Positions 49,312 through 61,025 are shown, counted from the stretch's first letter. The stretch: DNA of 64,000 nt from Prionace glauca (GCA_037974335.1 CM075761.1:11337790-11401789); one strand, 5' to 3'. Program-made: numbers and translations. The notes: generated by a model from the sequence alone, not told the origin.

Positions 49312-50392
49312 AAAATGACTGCTCTTATTCAGTCTACATCCTTCTATTCTCTCCCAATTCATCCCATCCAGGAGCCTTCCAAGCGTTGCTATTCTGTCTG
49401 CTACCTGCACCTCCTCCGAAAGTGCATTGCAAGCCCTCCCACACCCTATATAAAGCATCTCCTTAAAGTTGTCCCCTCTCACATTGAACCAGTGCCCCCA
49501 GTAAGTTACACTTCCACCCTAGGAATAATCCTATGACGATCCATCATGTCTATGAATATCATAATTTTGTAGAAATCTATCCAGTCTGCCATCAGCCCCC
49601 AACTTTCCAATGAAAACATCCCGTGTTTATTCAACCCCACTTCAAAGCCAACACCCTCACCACGAGACAACATCCTTGTGAGCCTTCGTTGCACTCTCTC
49701 AAAGGCCTCAACGTTGTTTCGGTGTTGGAGTTACCAGAACTGCACACATTACTCCAAATGTAACCTCAACAAGATTTATGTAGCTACAACATGATTTCCC
49801 AAATCTTGTGTTCAGTGCCCTAACTGATGAACGCCACATGCCATATGCCTTCTTTACCGCCTTGGTCATCTGTGTTTAGAGAACGGTGGACCTGCACGCC
49901 CAGATCCCTCTGTATGTTAAGATTCCTCAGACTTTTGTCATTTACAGTAGGATTCATATATACATTTGATCCTCCATAGTACATCACGTCACATTTTTTC
50001 CAGAATAATCTTCATCTGCCATTTCCGTGCCCAAATCTCCATTTATTTATCTTGTTGTATCCTCTGACAATCTTCTGTACTATCAACAACTCCACCAAAC
50101 TTTGTGTCATCTGCAAACATATTAATCAGAACCCCTTTTTCCTCCAGATCATTTATATACACGACAAACAACAGAGATTTTAGTGTGGCTCTCTGCGGAT
50201 CTCCTTTCGCTACAGCTTTCCATTCTTATTCATCTAGCTAGTCCACCTGGAATCCAAAATGAATTTACTTTCCGGATCAGTCAACCGTGTAGAACCTTGT
50301 GACGGAACTTGACAAAGTCTATGCAAATTCTATCCGAAGCCCTTCACTCATCAATTGTCTTCAAAAAACTCAATTAATTTGGTGAGTTAATA
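49312..50392 (-). mobile_element. Old CR1-like LINE, RT C-terminal half and 3' end
   Basis: Reversed RT from the 3' gene end (CCCACACCCTATATAAAGCA) through CAGAACTGCACACATTACTC (LEYC region), CATCTGCAAACATATTAATC (FADD region) and the ...KAFD region near 50340. Diverged throughout. Confidence 0.75.
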
Positions 50393-50784
50393 CCTTCAGC
50401 CTGAAAAAAGTAAGATTTTGTAGCAACTGGAAGTGAACTGTTTCTATGTCAATGGAGTCCCGAATAATGTTCCAATCGACAGCGAAAATGTGACCTTTAC
50501 ATGGAAGGCCCGTCATAGACCAAGGCGTTTATCCTGGGGAATATGTGTCGTCATATCCTGAAACTGAGATGATTGACTTCCAACCACCACAGCCATGTTC
50601 CGATGTCCCACATATTATTCCAATGAGCGGAGGTTTCCCATTGCTGAATCCCATTCTCTCCTGTTTTGCAAGGGCTACATTTTGGAAAATGCTGAACAGA
50701 TATTAACGTTACTAACTCCTTAATTACAGGTGGATTTCAATTATATCTCAGCTGCGATGAGATATGTGGTCAGCCTCCTGTACA
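50393..50784. other. Unassigned spacer
   Basis: No gene or repeat recognised. Confidence 0.4.
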
Positions 50785-51013
50785 AACACAATGAACATTT
50801 TTGGATAGACAGGGACTTATTATGGAGAATCAACATGGCTTTGTGCGTGGTAAGTCATGTTTGACCAATCTGTTGGAGTTTTTCGAGGAGGTCACCAGGA
50901 AAGCGGGTGAAGAGAAGGCGGTGGATGCTATCCACCTATCCTACATATGTTGTATCCTACCCATTCAAACTCATGACAGTACTCATTCTGCTCTGTCCCT
51001 TCTTCACAATCAG

Positions 51014-51316
51014 AACTAGAGGGCACAATCTCAAAATAAGGGGGGGGGGGGGCAGTTTAGATCAAAGTTGAGGAGGAACTTCACTCAAAGGGCGGTGAGT
51101 CTCTGGAAATCTCTGCCCATTGAAGTGGTGGAGGCTACCTCGCTGAACATATTTAAGTCACAGGTAGATATGTTTCTGATTGATAGGGGAATTAAGGGGA
51201 GAGAGTGGGAAAGTGGAACTGATCCACTTCAGATCAGCCATGATCTTATTGAATGGTGGGGCAGGCTCGAACGGCTAGATGGCCTACTCCTGCTTCTATT
51301 TCTTATGTTCTTATGT
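51014..51316 (+). mobile_element. CR1-C 3' end nested in CR1-E
   Basis: ACTAGAGGGCACAATCTCAA to CTATTTCTTATGTTCTTATG. An 82-base non-LINE stretch (50932-51013) was inserted with it. Confidence 0.88.
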
Positions 51317-52113
51317 ACCTGGATTTCAGAAAGGCCTTTGACAAGATCCCCCATGGGAGGTTAGTTAGGAAGGTTCAGTCGCTAGGTAGACATGGGGAGG
51401 TTGTACATTGGATTAGACACTGGCTCAATGGAAGAAGCCAGCTAGTGGTAGTGGAGGATTGCTTCTCTGAGTGGAGGCCTGTGTCGAGTGGTGTGCCGCA
51501 GGGATCAGTGTTGGGTCCATTGTTGTTTGTCATCTATATCAATGATCTGGATGATAATGTGGCCAGTTGGATCAGCAAATTTGCTGATACAAAGATTGGA
51601 GGTGTAGTGGACAGTGAGAAAGGTTTTCAAAGCTTGCAGAGGGATTTGGACCAACGAGAAAAATGGGCTGAAAAATGGCAAATGGAATTTAACGCAGGCA
51701 ACTGTGAGGTATTGCACTTGGGAAGGACAAACCAAAGTAGAATGCACAGGGTAAAAGTTAGGACTCTGAAGAGTGCAGTTGAACAGAGGGATCTGGGAAT
51801 ACAGGTGCAGAATTCCCTAAAAGTGACATCACAGGTGGATAGGGTCATAAAGAATGCTTTTGGTACATTGGCCTTCATAAATCGGAGTATCGAGTATAAA
51901 AGTTGTAGTGTTGTGGTAAGGTTATATAAGACATTGATGAGGCTGAATTTAGAATATTGTGTGCAGTTTTGGTCACCTAATTACAGGAAGGATGTAAATA
52001 AGGTTGAAAGAGTGCGGAGAAGATTTACAAGGATGTTGCCAGGACTTGAGAAGCTGAGTTACAGAGAGAGATTGAATAGGTTAGGACTTTATTCCCTGGA
52101 GCACAGAAGATGA
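51317..52113 (+). pseudogene. CR1-E reverse transcriptase, palm and thumb
   Basis: [40 protein letters not shown] and EFNAGNCEVLHLGRTNQS are clear. The catalytic box reads KFADTKIGG in place of FADDTKIGG: one codon (an Asp of the pair) is missing, so the copy could not polymerise. Stop after LEHRR, short of the normal end; the remaining 3' codons continue in another frame to about 52380. Confidence 0.82.
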
Positions 52114-52505
52114 GGGGAGATTTGATAGCAGTGTGTAAGATTTTGATGGGTATAGATAGAGTGAATGCAAGCAGGCTTTTTCCACTGAAGCTTGGGGAGA
52201 GAAAAAAAAAACAGGGGGCATGGGTTAAGGATGAAAGGGAAAAGGTTTAAAGGGAATATTGGGTATTGGGGGGGGGGGGAGCTTCTTCACTCAAGTGGTG
52301 GGAGTGTGGAATGTGCTGCCAGATAAAGTGGTAAATGTGGGGTCACTTTTAACATTTAAGAAAACTTGGACGGGTTCATGGATGTGGAGGAAGATGGTTC
52401 AAGTGCAGGTCAGTGGGACTAGGCAAAAAATTGTTTGGCACAGAGAAGAAGGGTCAAACGACCTGTTTCTGAGCTGTAATTTTCTATGGTTCTATGGTTC
52501 TATAT

Positions 52506-52696
52506 GGGCAACCCGACTTCCCCATTTGTCAGTGACTTCCTCCTGATCACTGAATCTCCCTCACGAGAAACTACCTACTCCCCAAAAATCTGCCCATATC
52601 ATATTCTCTTGGACGCAAATCTCTGACTCACCCAGTTACTCACCAATCCGATCTGACGCAGTTACCTCCTTATACACTGAGGCAACACCCATCCCA

Positions 52697-52736
<40 letters not shown>

Positions 52737-53093
52737 ACACACACCGTTCTGACTGCACCAGGATCAAATCACACTTCACGGAGAGAGAACTCTACCCATC
52801 TACATGCTCACTAATTGGCACCTCGACACCCTGTCCAGCTGCAATCTCACCATCAGCCATCCTTCATATCCGACACATTCAAACTCCGGATAGTACTCAT
52901 TCTGCCCTGTCACTTCTTCACTAACATTCACTCACTCACTAACATTCCCACTGGACATTAAAACTTGTCAGATAGCAGCACATTTGACAGTTCAATCGTA
53001 GACTTATTCACTTTGAAATTCATTGTAAACACCTAAATCACTGTGATCTGTCAATGTAATTATGGGTAATGTTAAAAAAGTAATTATTGCGTC
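52506..53093. other. Spacer with (CA)n microsatellite
   Basis: A 46-base CA repeat lies at 52698-52743. 52861-52920 is similar to 50950-51009. Otherwise no feature recognised. Confidence 0.55.
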
Positions 53094-53230
53094 TAGAACA
53101 TAGAACATTACAGCACAGCACAGACCCTTCGGCCATCAATGTTGTGCCGAATGATGTCCAATCCCAAGATAAATTTATCCCATTCCCTTCTGGTTTCATG
53201 AAGGTGCTTTGAAACAATTGCTTGTAACTA
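53094..53230 (-). mobile_element. CR1-like terminal fragment
   Basis: TAGAACATAGAACATTACAG and CCTTCGGCCATCAATGTTGT; related to the piece at 31.4 kb. Confidence 0.65.
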
Positions 53231-53371
53231 TTTGCCCTGTTAAGTGTCCCATGTAACTGTAACTCAGTTGAACATGTTTTTATTGGCCATCATCAAATTG
53301 ACAATTTTCAGTTTCGTTAATCAATTATATTTTATAATTATTCTGTGGCAAAATGCTGTGGCTAGTTTAAC

Positions 53372-53866
53372 CCACATTACAAGAAGGATGTAGAGGCTTT
53401 GGAGAGGGTGCAGAGGAGGTTTACCAGGATGTTGCCTGGTATGGAGGGGAGATCCTATGAGGAGAAATTGAGAGATTTGGGGTTGTTTTCGTTGGAAAGA
53501 AGGCGGCTAAGAGGGGATCTCATTGAAACATATAAGATGATTAGAGGTTTAGACAGGGTAGATAGTGATAGCCTTTTTCCTAGGATGGAGAAAGCTAGCA
53601 CGAGGGGGCAGGATTTTAAATTAAGGGGGGTAGTTATAGGACAGATGTCAGGGGTAGGTTCTTTACCCAGAGGGTGGTGAGGGACTGGAATGCCCTGCCA
53701 GCTGCAGTTGTAAATGCACCTAGTTTGGGGGCGTTTAAAAGATCTGTGGATAGGTTTATGGATGAAAAGGGATTGGTTTAGGCTAGTGGGGCATTGTTTT
53801 GTAACTGGTCGGCGCAACATCGTGGGCCGAAGGGCCTGTTCTGCGCTGTAATGTTCTATGTTCTAT
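53372..53866 (+). mobile_element. CR1-B 3' end, copy 1 of a cluster of three
   Basis: CATTACAAGAAGGATGTAGA through the RT C-terminus (MERVQRRFTRMLPGMEGRSY) to GTAATGTTCTATGTTCTATG. Confidence 0.92.
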
Positions 53867-53924
53867 GCTCAGAGACAGAGGTACCCCCACATCCCATCCA
53901 CCCCCCACATCACCCCCCCAAGGG

Positions 53925-54071
53925 GGATAGTTTTGGGGAGTACTGTGGATAAGTTTATGGATGAAAAGGGATTGGTTTAGGCTAGTGGGTCATTGTTTTG
54001 TAACTGGTCGGCGCAACATCGTGGGCCGAAGGGCCTGTTCTGCGCTGTAATGTTCTATGTTCTATGTTCTA
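53925..54071 (+). mobile_element. CR1-B 3' end, copy 2
   Basis: Last 147 bases of the family, from TAGTTTTGGGGAGTACTGTG. Confidence 0.9.
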
Positions 54072-54075
54072 CCTG

Positions 54076-54584
54076 TCTCTCTCTGTCTGTGTGGAGGGGA
54101 GTGGGGGTGGATTTGGCGGGTGTCTGGTTTGTTGCCTGATGTGGATGGGAGGTCCTGTGGGGGGGGACTGGGGGGTTTGGGGTTGTTTTCGCTGGAGGGG
54201 GGGCGGCTGGGAGGGGATCTCGTTGAGGCATGTGGGATGATTGGAGGTTTGGACGGGGTGGATGGTGATCGCCTTTTTCCTAGGATGGAGAAAGCTAGCA
54301 CGAGGGGGCACGACTTTAAATTAAGGGGGGGTAGTTATAGGACAGATGTCAGGGGTACGTTCTTTACCCAGAGGGTGGTGAGGGACTGGAATGCCCTGCC
54401 TGCTGCAGTTGTAAATGCGCCTAGTTTGGGGGCGTTTAAGAGATCTGTGGATAGGTTTATGGACAAAAAAGGATTGGTTTAAGCTAGTGGGTCATTGTTT
54501 TGTAACTGGTCGGCGCAACATCGTGGGCCGAAGGGCCTGTTCTGCGCTGTAATGTTCTATGTTCTATTCTATGTTCTATGTTCT
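54076..54584 (+). mobile_element. CR1-B 3' end, copy 3, with an A-to-G hypermutated 5' half
   Basis: 54274-54584 is an ordinary CR1-B end. 54151-54273 aligns without gaps to sibling copies but about 23 of 25 differences are A to G on the sense strand. The unchanged A residues are almost all preceded by G. Upstream of 54151 the alignment is poorer and again G-rich. Confidence 0.88.
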
Positions 54585-55105
54585 TTCCAAAACTAGAAGC
54601 AATATTTCACATTAAACCAGCACATCTGTTGTCTCTCAGACGTAATATTTGTGAATATTCAACAATGAGAAAATTTATTTTGCTATTTTATTTCTTCTGC
54701 TGCATTTGCTCATGATACACATCGTTATTTCACCGAGCATTTGAGAGCAATCCCAAATTCACAATTAATTATAAAGGTTTTTATCTTTATTTTTGTTCAC
54801 ACGCCGAAGTAGCCATATTTCTAAGTACTGCAGAGAACCTTTCATTTCCTGAAAAAAAAACAACTCTCCTCCTATGTCTGTAACCTTGTCCACTGTTCTT
54901 CGAAATCTATATTAACAATTACATGCAGCTGAGAGCATCAATTCAATAAGGCAGCTAAAATGTATAACTGAATTTCACCGTGTATACTTATAGTTCCAAA
55001 TTAAGAGTTTTCCCAAACTTTGTTTGCTTTTTGGTCTCTTACAAATACGCATTAATTAGTTCAATGATCGTATTACCAACTGTGCCTGCCTAACCAAGGT
55101 CTTAC
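54585..55105. other. Unassigned spacer
   Basis: A/T-rich. No gene or repeat recognised. Confidence 0.4.
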
Positions 55106-55112
55106 ATAATAC

Positions 55113-56168
55113 AGGTGCAGCAGGTGGTCAGGAAGGCGAATGGGATGCTGGCCTTCATAGCGAAGGGGATTGAATATAAAAGTAGGGAGGTCTTGCTGCA
55201 GCTGTATAAGAACATAAGAACATAAGAAATAGGAGCAGGAGTAGGCCATCTGGCCCTTCGAGCCTGCCCCGCCATTCAATAAGATCATGGCTGATCTGTC
55301 GTGACTCAGCTCCACCTTCCCGCCCTCTCCCCATAACCCTTAATCCCTTCTCTTATCAAAAACCCATCAACCCGTTTCTTAAAAATATTTAGCGAGGCAG
55401 CCTCCACCACTTCAACGGGCAGAGAATTCCAGAGATTCACCACCCTTTGAGTGAAGAAGTTCCTCCTCAACTCTGTTCTAAACCGCCCCCCCTTTATCTT
55501 GAGGCTGTGCCCCCTAGTCCTACTGTCTTTTTTGAGCGGGAACAGTCTCTCCACCTCTATCCTATCCATCCCATTCATCATCTTATACGTCTCAATTGGT
55601 GAGGCCGCAGCTGGAGTACTGTGTGCAGTTTTGGGCGCCGCACCTGCGCAAGGATGTTTTGGCCCTGGAGGGAGTGCAGAGGAGGTTTACTCGGCTGATA
55701 CCGGAGTTGAGGGGATTGAGTTATGAGGAGAGGCTGAATAAACTAGGCTTGTACTCGTTAGAGTTTAGAAGAATGAGGGGAGATCTCATTGAGACGTATA
55801 AGATGATGAATGGGATGGATAGGATAGAGGTGGAGAGACTGTTCCCGCTCAAAAAAGACAGTAGGACTAGGGGGCACAGCCTCAAGATAAAGGGGGGGCG
55901 GTTTAGAACAGAGTTGAGGAGGAACTTCTTCACTCAAAGGGTGGTGAATCTCTGGAATTCTCTGCCCGTTGAAGTGGTGGAGGCTGCCTCGCTAAATATT
56001 TTTAAGAAACGGGTTGATGGGTTTTTGATAAGAGAAGGGATTAAGGGTTATGGGGAGAAGGCGGGAAGGTGGAGCTGAGTCACGACAGATCAGCCATGAT
56101 CTTATTGAATGGCGGGGCAGGCTCGAAGGGCCAGATGGCCTACTCCTGCTCCTATTTCTTATGTTCTT
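55113..56168 (+). mobile_element. CR1-C LINE 3' part, with a reversed CR1-C inside
   Basis: Flanked by the duplication ATAATAC (55106-55112 and 56169-56175). Plus-strand sequence 55113-55208 (QVVRKANGMLAFIAKGIEYK) continues at 55595. The frame 55596-56078 (VRPQLEYCVQFWAPHLRKDV to the natural end) is open and nearly identical to the RT at 3.8-5.7 kb. Confidence 0.92.
55209..55594 (-). mobile_element. CR1-C 3' end inserted in reverse in another CR1-C
   Basis: 386 bp from the tail (AGAACATAAGAACATAAGAA) to ATCTTATACGTCTCAATT. Its minus-strand frame (55581-55306, MMNGMDRIEVERLF...) is open and almost identical to the host copy, so both moved recently. Confidence 0.92.
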
Positions 56169-56175
56169 ATAATAC

Positions 56176-56599
56176 GGTGGCGCCACTGAATTCCTCTCAC
56201 CCAATGTGCATTCACAGGAAAGTATCCAAGTGGCTTTCTCTACCATCCCTACCCTCCTGCTCACGTTCCCACAAAACGTTGCCATGGAATTGCATGAAAT
56301 GTTTCCTTGATGTTTCCTCGCCTCAATGTGAAGCATCAATTAATTTGTATTTTTGTTTTAAATTTAGTGCATCTCAATTTGGTCTTCTCTAGAACATGGT
56401 GACCAGGCAAAGACTGTGTGACTGTTGACAATGGAACAGCATTCTCTCAGTCCATGAAGTGAAATTGGATTTTGCCATTTTAATTCAGCAACATCTTTTC
56501 AGTTCTCACATTTCTGTACGAATGTTGCAGAGGAGGCCGGCGCAATGATGAAAACAATAGCATATCTTGAGATTTAACATTGCGTTCAGCAACTGTAAT
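56176..56599. other. Unassigned spacer
   Basis: No gene or repeat recognised. Confidence 0.4.
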
Positions 56600-57085
56600 A
56601 AAGTCATAGAGTCATAGAGGCTTACAGCATGGAAACAGGCCCTTCAGCCCAACTTGTCAATACCGCCCTTTATTTTCAAAAACCCCTAAGCTGATCCAAA
56701 TTGCCGCATTTCTCTCATGTCCCTTTATACCCATCGTACCCATGTAACTGTCTAAATGATTTTCAAATTAAAAGATTGTACCCGCCTCTTCTACTACCTC
56801 TGTCAGCTTGGTCCAGATACTCACCCCCCACTATGTGAAGTAAAATGCCCCTCTGGACACTTTTGTATCTCTCCCCTCTCAGCGAAAACTTATGCCCTCT
56901 ACTTTTAGACTTTTGGGAAAAGATGTTGACTATCTTGCTGATCTGAGCCCCTCATTATTTTGTAGATCTCTATAAAATCACCCCTCAGCCTCCGACGCTC
57001 TAGAGAAAAAGTCCCAGTCTATCCAACCTCTCCTTATAGCTCAATCCATCAAGTCCTGGTGGCATCCTAGTAAATGTTTTCGTTT
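56600..57085 (-). mobile_element. CR1-like LINE 3' part, separate subfamily
   Basis: Reversed end TCATAGAGTCATAGAGGCTT and CAGCATGGAAACAGGCCCTT, then the C-terminal RT to the RMLPG region (CCAGTCTATCCAACCTCTCC). Moderately diverged. Confidence 0.75.
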
Positions 57086-57959
57086 CCTACCCTTATGTGT
57101 TGTTCCAGTTCTTATTTGAAATGGTTACCACCCCATACGCTTTCTGCTCCGACAATGATATGTGTCATCTTTAACAAACAATACACGCCTGAATGTTCAC
57201 AAAATTCAAAGGGGTGGAAAGAAAGACTGAAATCCTTAGATTCTCCGTGAAATTACATTTGAGTGCGTGGAATGACAGGGAGGTATACCCCCAGTGGTAT
57301 GGGGGGCGGTGGTGTCGGGGGGGTGGGTGGGTGGGGGTGAGGGGGAAGGGTGCTTAAAGAAGACATCCTTGAAATGGGAAGCTTCGAGCAACTACATTAC
57401 AGCAGTAAAATTGTAAGTTTAAATGAACAAAACTTGTTTACTTCACAATCTCACTGTTAACACAATTGTCTTTGCACACGGCGCATTATCAATGTGTATT
57501 CATATATTCCTAAAATTGTTAATTATAAGTAATTCCTTGAGGACAAGTTCTATATTGTGGGTATATGATGCATGCAATTCAGATTTATCCATTTAGATAT
57601 GTGTCCATGGAACTGCACGCACAGTACCTCCAATACTGCATTTAAAATATCATTGACTTGCCAGAACAATCTTTCTGTTGCTGTTTCTGTGTATATACCA
57701 ATACAGACTTTTTCTTTGCTATTCAAAAATCTGTCCTAATGTCAAAATTATCCTTCATCTTCCTTCTGCTACACCCTTCTGCTTCCAGCAATCCCAGACC
57801 CAACTCATTTCCAACTGTGTTCAGTTCTGGAGAACCATACAATATCTACAGTGCACATGGAGGTCACTCCGTTTGTCAACACCGATTGTTGGAAAGGACA
57901 CTGGACCCAGGCTCTCCTGCTGCCCCACCACCGGAACTCAGCTCTTGAACCCTGGGTAA
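57086..57959. other. Spacer with a G-rich tract
   Basis: 57297-57345 is almost pure G with T and A interruptions and could fold as a G-quadruplex. The 96-codon frame at 57658 has no recognisable domain. Confidence 0.45.
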
Positions 57960-58320
57960 TTTACCTAGCCTACACATCTTGGGACGCTAAACAGCAATTT
58001 AGCATGGCGAAATAGCCTAACCTGCACATCTTTGGGCTGTAATGGACAATTTACTGTCGCCAATCCACCGATTGCCCTCATTTCCAGACAGGCAGGGGAA
58101 AAGTATTATGACCAATTCAGCTAACCTGTACACCCTCGGAGATTAAGGGGTCATTTAGTCCGACCAATCCACATTACCCACAGCTTTAGACACTAAGCGG
58201 CAATTTAGCAAGGTCGATCCACCTACCCTCCACAGTTTGGAACGGTGTGAGAAAACCAGATAATCCGGAAGTAACCCACGCAGACACGGGGAGTGTGAAA
58301 ACTTCACACAGACAGTTTTT
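57960..58320 (-). repeat. SINE remnant with internal tandem units
   Basis: Reversed SINE body words (CCTAACCTGCACATCTTTGG, GCAATTTAGCATGGC) recur four to five times before a single SINE front part (ACCCACGCAGACACGGGGAG). The same body stretch is amplified as in the array at 12.7-13.3 kb. Confidence 0.7.
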
Positions 58321-58786
58321 GTACCAAGATCCCTCATGTTGTAACCGGTGCATGTACTGATAATGGAGGTTACTGATTCACCGATCAGAAAGGCTTGGGT
58401 GGAAAAAGAGAGAAGGGTGGGAGGTGAGCTGTTGGAAGAATTCCGCATTATTTATAAAATTATCGAGAAGCAATTTCTACTTGTTCGCAGACCAAGCTTT
58501 GTGGAACATGGCCATTCGCAATTCTAGTGCAATAAAAACAAGAGGCATATTTAGGGCAGTTGTAGAAGATGGAACTTAATCTGTACATGGAATACTTGAA
58601 GCCAAAAACTCAGCTGCTGTTTAGGAGGGTTGGATATTGGAATCCTGATTGACATGGGAATAGTTACACCTCGAAGATATCTTCCAATTCACAAATTACT
58701 GTCACGGATAGCTGTCTATGCATCCTCAAATAAAACCTTTTGTGCCATTTTTTTTTCAGTAATATGTGTGTAGGGCGAATTGTGAC
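58321..58786. other. Spacer, possibly with an old LINE end
   Basis: 58485-58640 vaguely resembles a CR1-J 3' end (GAAGCCAAAAACTCAGCTGC). Not certain. Confidence 0.3.
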
Positions 58787-59166
58787 GTATAGAGGAGTAT
58801 AAGATAATGAAGGGGATGGATAGGGTAGAGGTAGAGAGAATCTTCCCGCTTAGAAGGGACAGCAGGACTAGAGGGCACAGCTTCAAGTTAAGGCGGGGGC
58901 GCAGTTTGAACGGAGTTGAGGAGGGACTTCTTCACTCAAAGGGTGGTGAATCTCTGGAATTCTCTGTCTGTTGAAGTGGTGGAGGCTACTTCGGTAAATA
59001 TTTTTAAGACACGGGTAGATAGGTTTTTGGTAGGCAAGGGAATTAAGGGTTATGGGGAGAAAGCAGGAAAGTGGAACTGAGCCACTTAGATCAGCCATGA
59101 TCTTATTGAATGGCGGGGCAGGCTCGAAGGGCTAGATGGCCTACTCCTGCTCCTATTTCTTATGTA
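58787..59166 (+). mobile_element. CR1-C 3' end
   Basis: GGAGTATAAGATAATGAAGG (EYKIMKGMDRVEVERIFPL) to CTATTTCTTATGTACTGTTC. Mildly diverged. Confidence 0.9.
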
Positions 59167-60599
59167 CTGTTCTTACGTGACGAAATGTCCCTGAACTTCT
59201 GGAATGGAGCAAATGTCAGAACTGCAACGTTGCCAGAATTAGGAGGTGGAAATAATAAAATATGTATTTTTTGAAAATCAGGTGAAGGTCTACTCTTAAG
59301 TAGGATTGATCCTGCGAGCTGAGTGAATTTAGTATTGTTTTTCAAACAGATGTTACAGAAACTTCATATTGACACTGGAAATTCGTTAAACAACTATGAA
59401 TCATTATGTCATAACAATAAGGATGCGTCTGATTCCGAACAGTTAAGTTGAAATGATGTGTGAGTCTAACATAACACAGAAAGAAAATTGTATGCTTCGT
59501 TTGTTATCTCAATGTGATTCCAACGCATTTCTAAATATGCCGGTGAGTAATCTCTGCGCAGCAGAACCACATTGTATCTGATTTTCTTTCATTTTTAAAC
59601 CAACAATGATCTGCAGAATAAGGTAATTAGTTGTACAGTTTCGCTCAATAAAGAATTTGCCACGCTTCAGAGATGGACTTATGTACAACGGAGTTTTGCA
59701 TTCAGCTTGAGCTCCAGCTCAAATAGGCACCTGGAGCCCATATGTCAGACAACTTCATTCAGTGTCCAAGCTTATCTGTCTGTCTGTCTGTCCGTCTGCC
59801 TGCCTATCTATCTATAGATCTACTCATCTATCAATTCGTCTCAATAATTATTAGCTCTGGGCAAAAAGCACTGTCTGTTTGATTGGGAATGAAAGCTTCG
59901 GATGGAACTTGATCCAGAAACCGGTTTGTGATGTATTTTGGAAATGAAAGAACGGGGGAAGATGCGCAATAAGAAGGATGAAACTGAGCCTTCTAGAAGA
60001 ACAGAGGATCATCGATATGTGTGACCATTAGTTCTGGGTGTTCGTAGGACAGTTGGTTTGTTTTACTTTTGAGGCGAGTGGTAGAACAAAATTTAAAGAG
60101 GTCATGCGTGAAGTGCCTAAACAAAATGTCTTGCTGCTTTTAGTTCTCAGCACGCCATTGGAGCGCGGAGGTTAGACTATGGATTAGATGGAACATAGGA
60201 TTAGAGAGGCTTTTGATTGACTGTGGAGTAATGGCCTATGGACACCAGGCAGAAAAGTGAATTTACATGACGTAAATCACGATGTTACTGACTATTACAG
60301 AGGCTCCAGGGGTTCGATTTGTCTCCTGGCATTGTTTTATATGCTATCTGTTTATATGTTAAAATTGCCCCGGGCGCAGAGGAAATTTTCAAGGTTATGA
60401 AGTCATAGATCATAAAGAGTCATAGTTTGGTTGCTGCCAAGACAGAGGGAAATAGCTGTGAGGAAACATTGGAAATGAGGAGACGGACGGCTTACTGAAT
60501 TGACATGTACACAGTTACGACGCCAAAATGGAATAAGTATGGACAACATGTTTATTTTGCCAGTAGTATCAAATACACTGAGCGTAAACTTCAATTAAT
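59167..60599. other. Unassigned region with a CTGT/CTAT microsatellite
   Basis: 59771-59818 is a (CTGT)n/(CTAT)n repeat. I find no exon-like frame or known repeat in the rest. It is the longest stretch without an assigned element. Confidence 0.45.
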
Positions 60600-61025
60600 T
60601 GCTAGACAGATGAGCAAAGTGGTCGGAAGACATACATTTAGAGAGAGATAGGGACTCAGGACTCCATTGCCCGAATATATAGCTGAGACAGGAAATCTCA
60701 CGACATTTAAAACATACTTGGATGTATTCTCAAAACAAAATGGAGTCGGGACTCCTGACCGACGTATCTGCAATGATTATGGTCTTGGTAAGACCATACC
60801 GAGAATACTGTATGCAGTTTTGGTCTCCTTTTCTGAGAAAGGAGGTCCTTGCCCTCGAGGGAGTGCTATAAGAGTTTACCAGGCTGACTCCTGCGATGGC
60901 GGGACTGATGTATGGAGAGATTGATTTGGTTACGATTGTTTTCACTGGGGTTCAAACGACTGAGGGAGGGTGGGTGTCGGGGGTCGGGGGGTGGGTGGCG
61001 GCCGCATAGAGACTTATAACATTCT
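60600..61025 (+). mobile_element. Old CR1-J-like fragments
   Basis: 60600-60750 carries IAETGNLTTFKTYLDVFSKQ (RT end), and 60770-61025 carries PRILYAVLVSF (LEYCVQF-like) and CTTGCCCTCGAGGGAGTGCT (LALEGV). A G-rich run follows at 60960-61000. Confidence 0.6.

Larger units (their letters stand above)
50785..52505 (+). mobile_element. CR1-E LINE, split by a CR1-C copy
   Basis: 50785-50931 encodes MENQHGFVRGKSCLTNLLEF; the element resumes at 51317 (YLDFRKAFDKIPHGRL) and ends at a TTCTATGG repeat near 52500. The tail hairpin is missing in this family (CAAACGACCTGTTTCTGAGC). Confidence 0.88.

Noticed and set aside
57658-57959. Two overlapping open frames of about 95 codons
   Set aside because: Overlap in two frames, no domain, no repeat; most likely chance.
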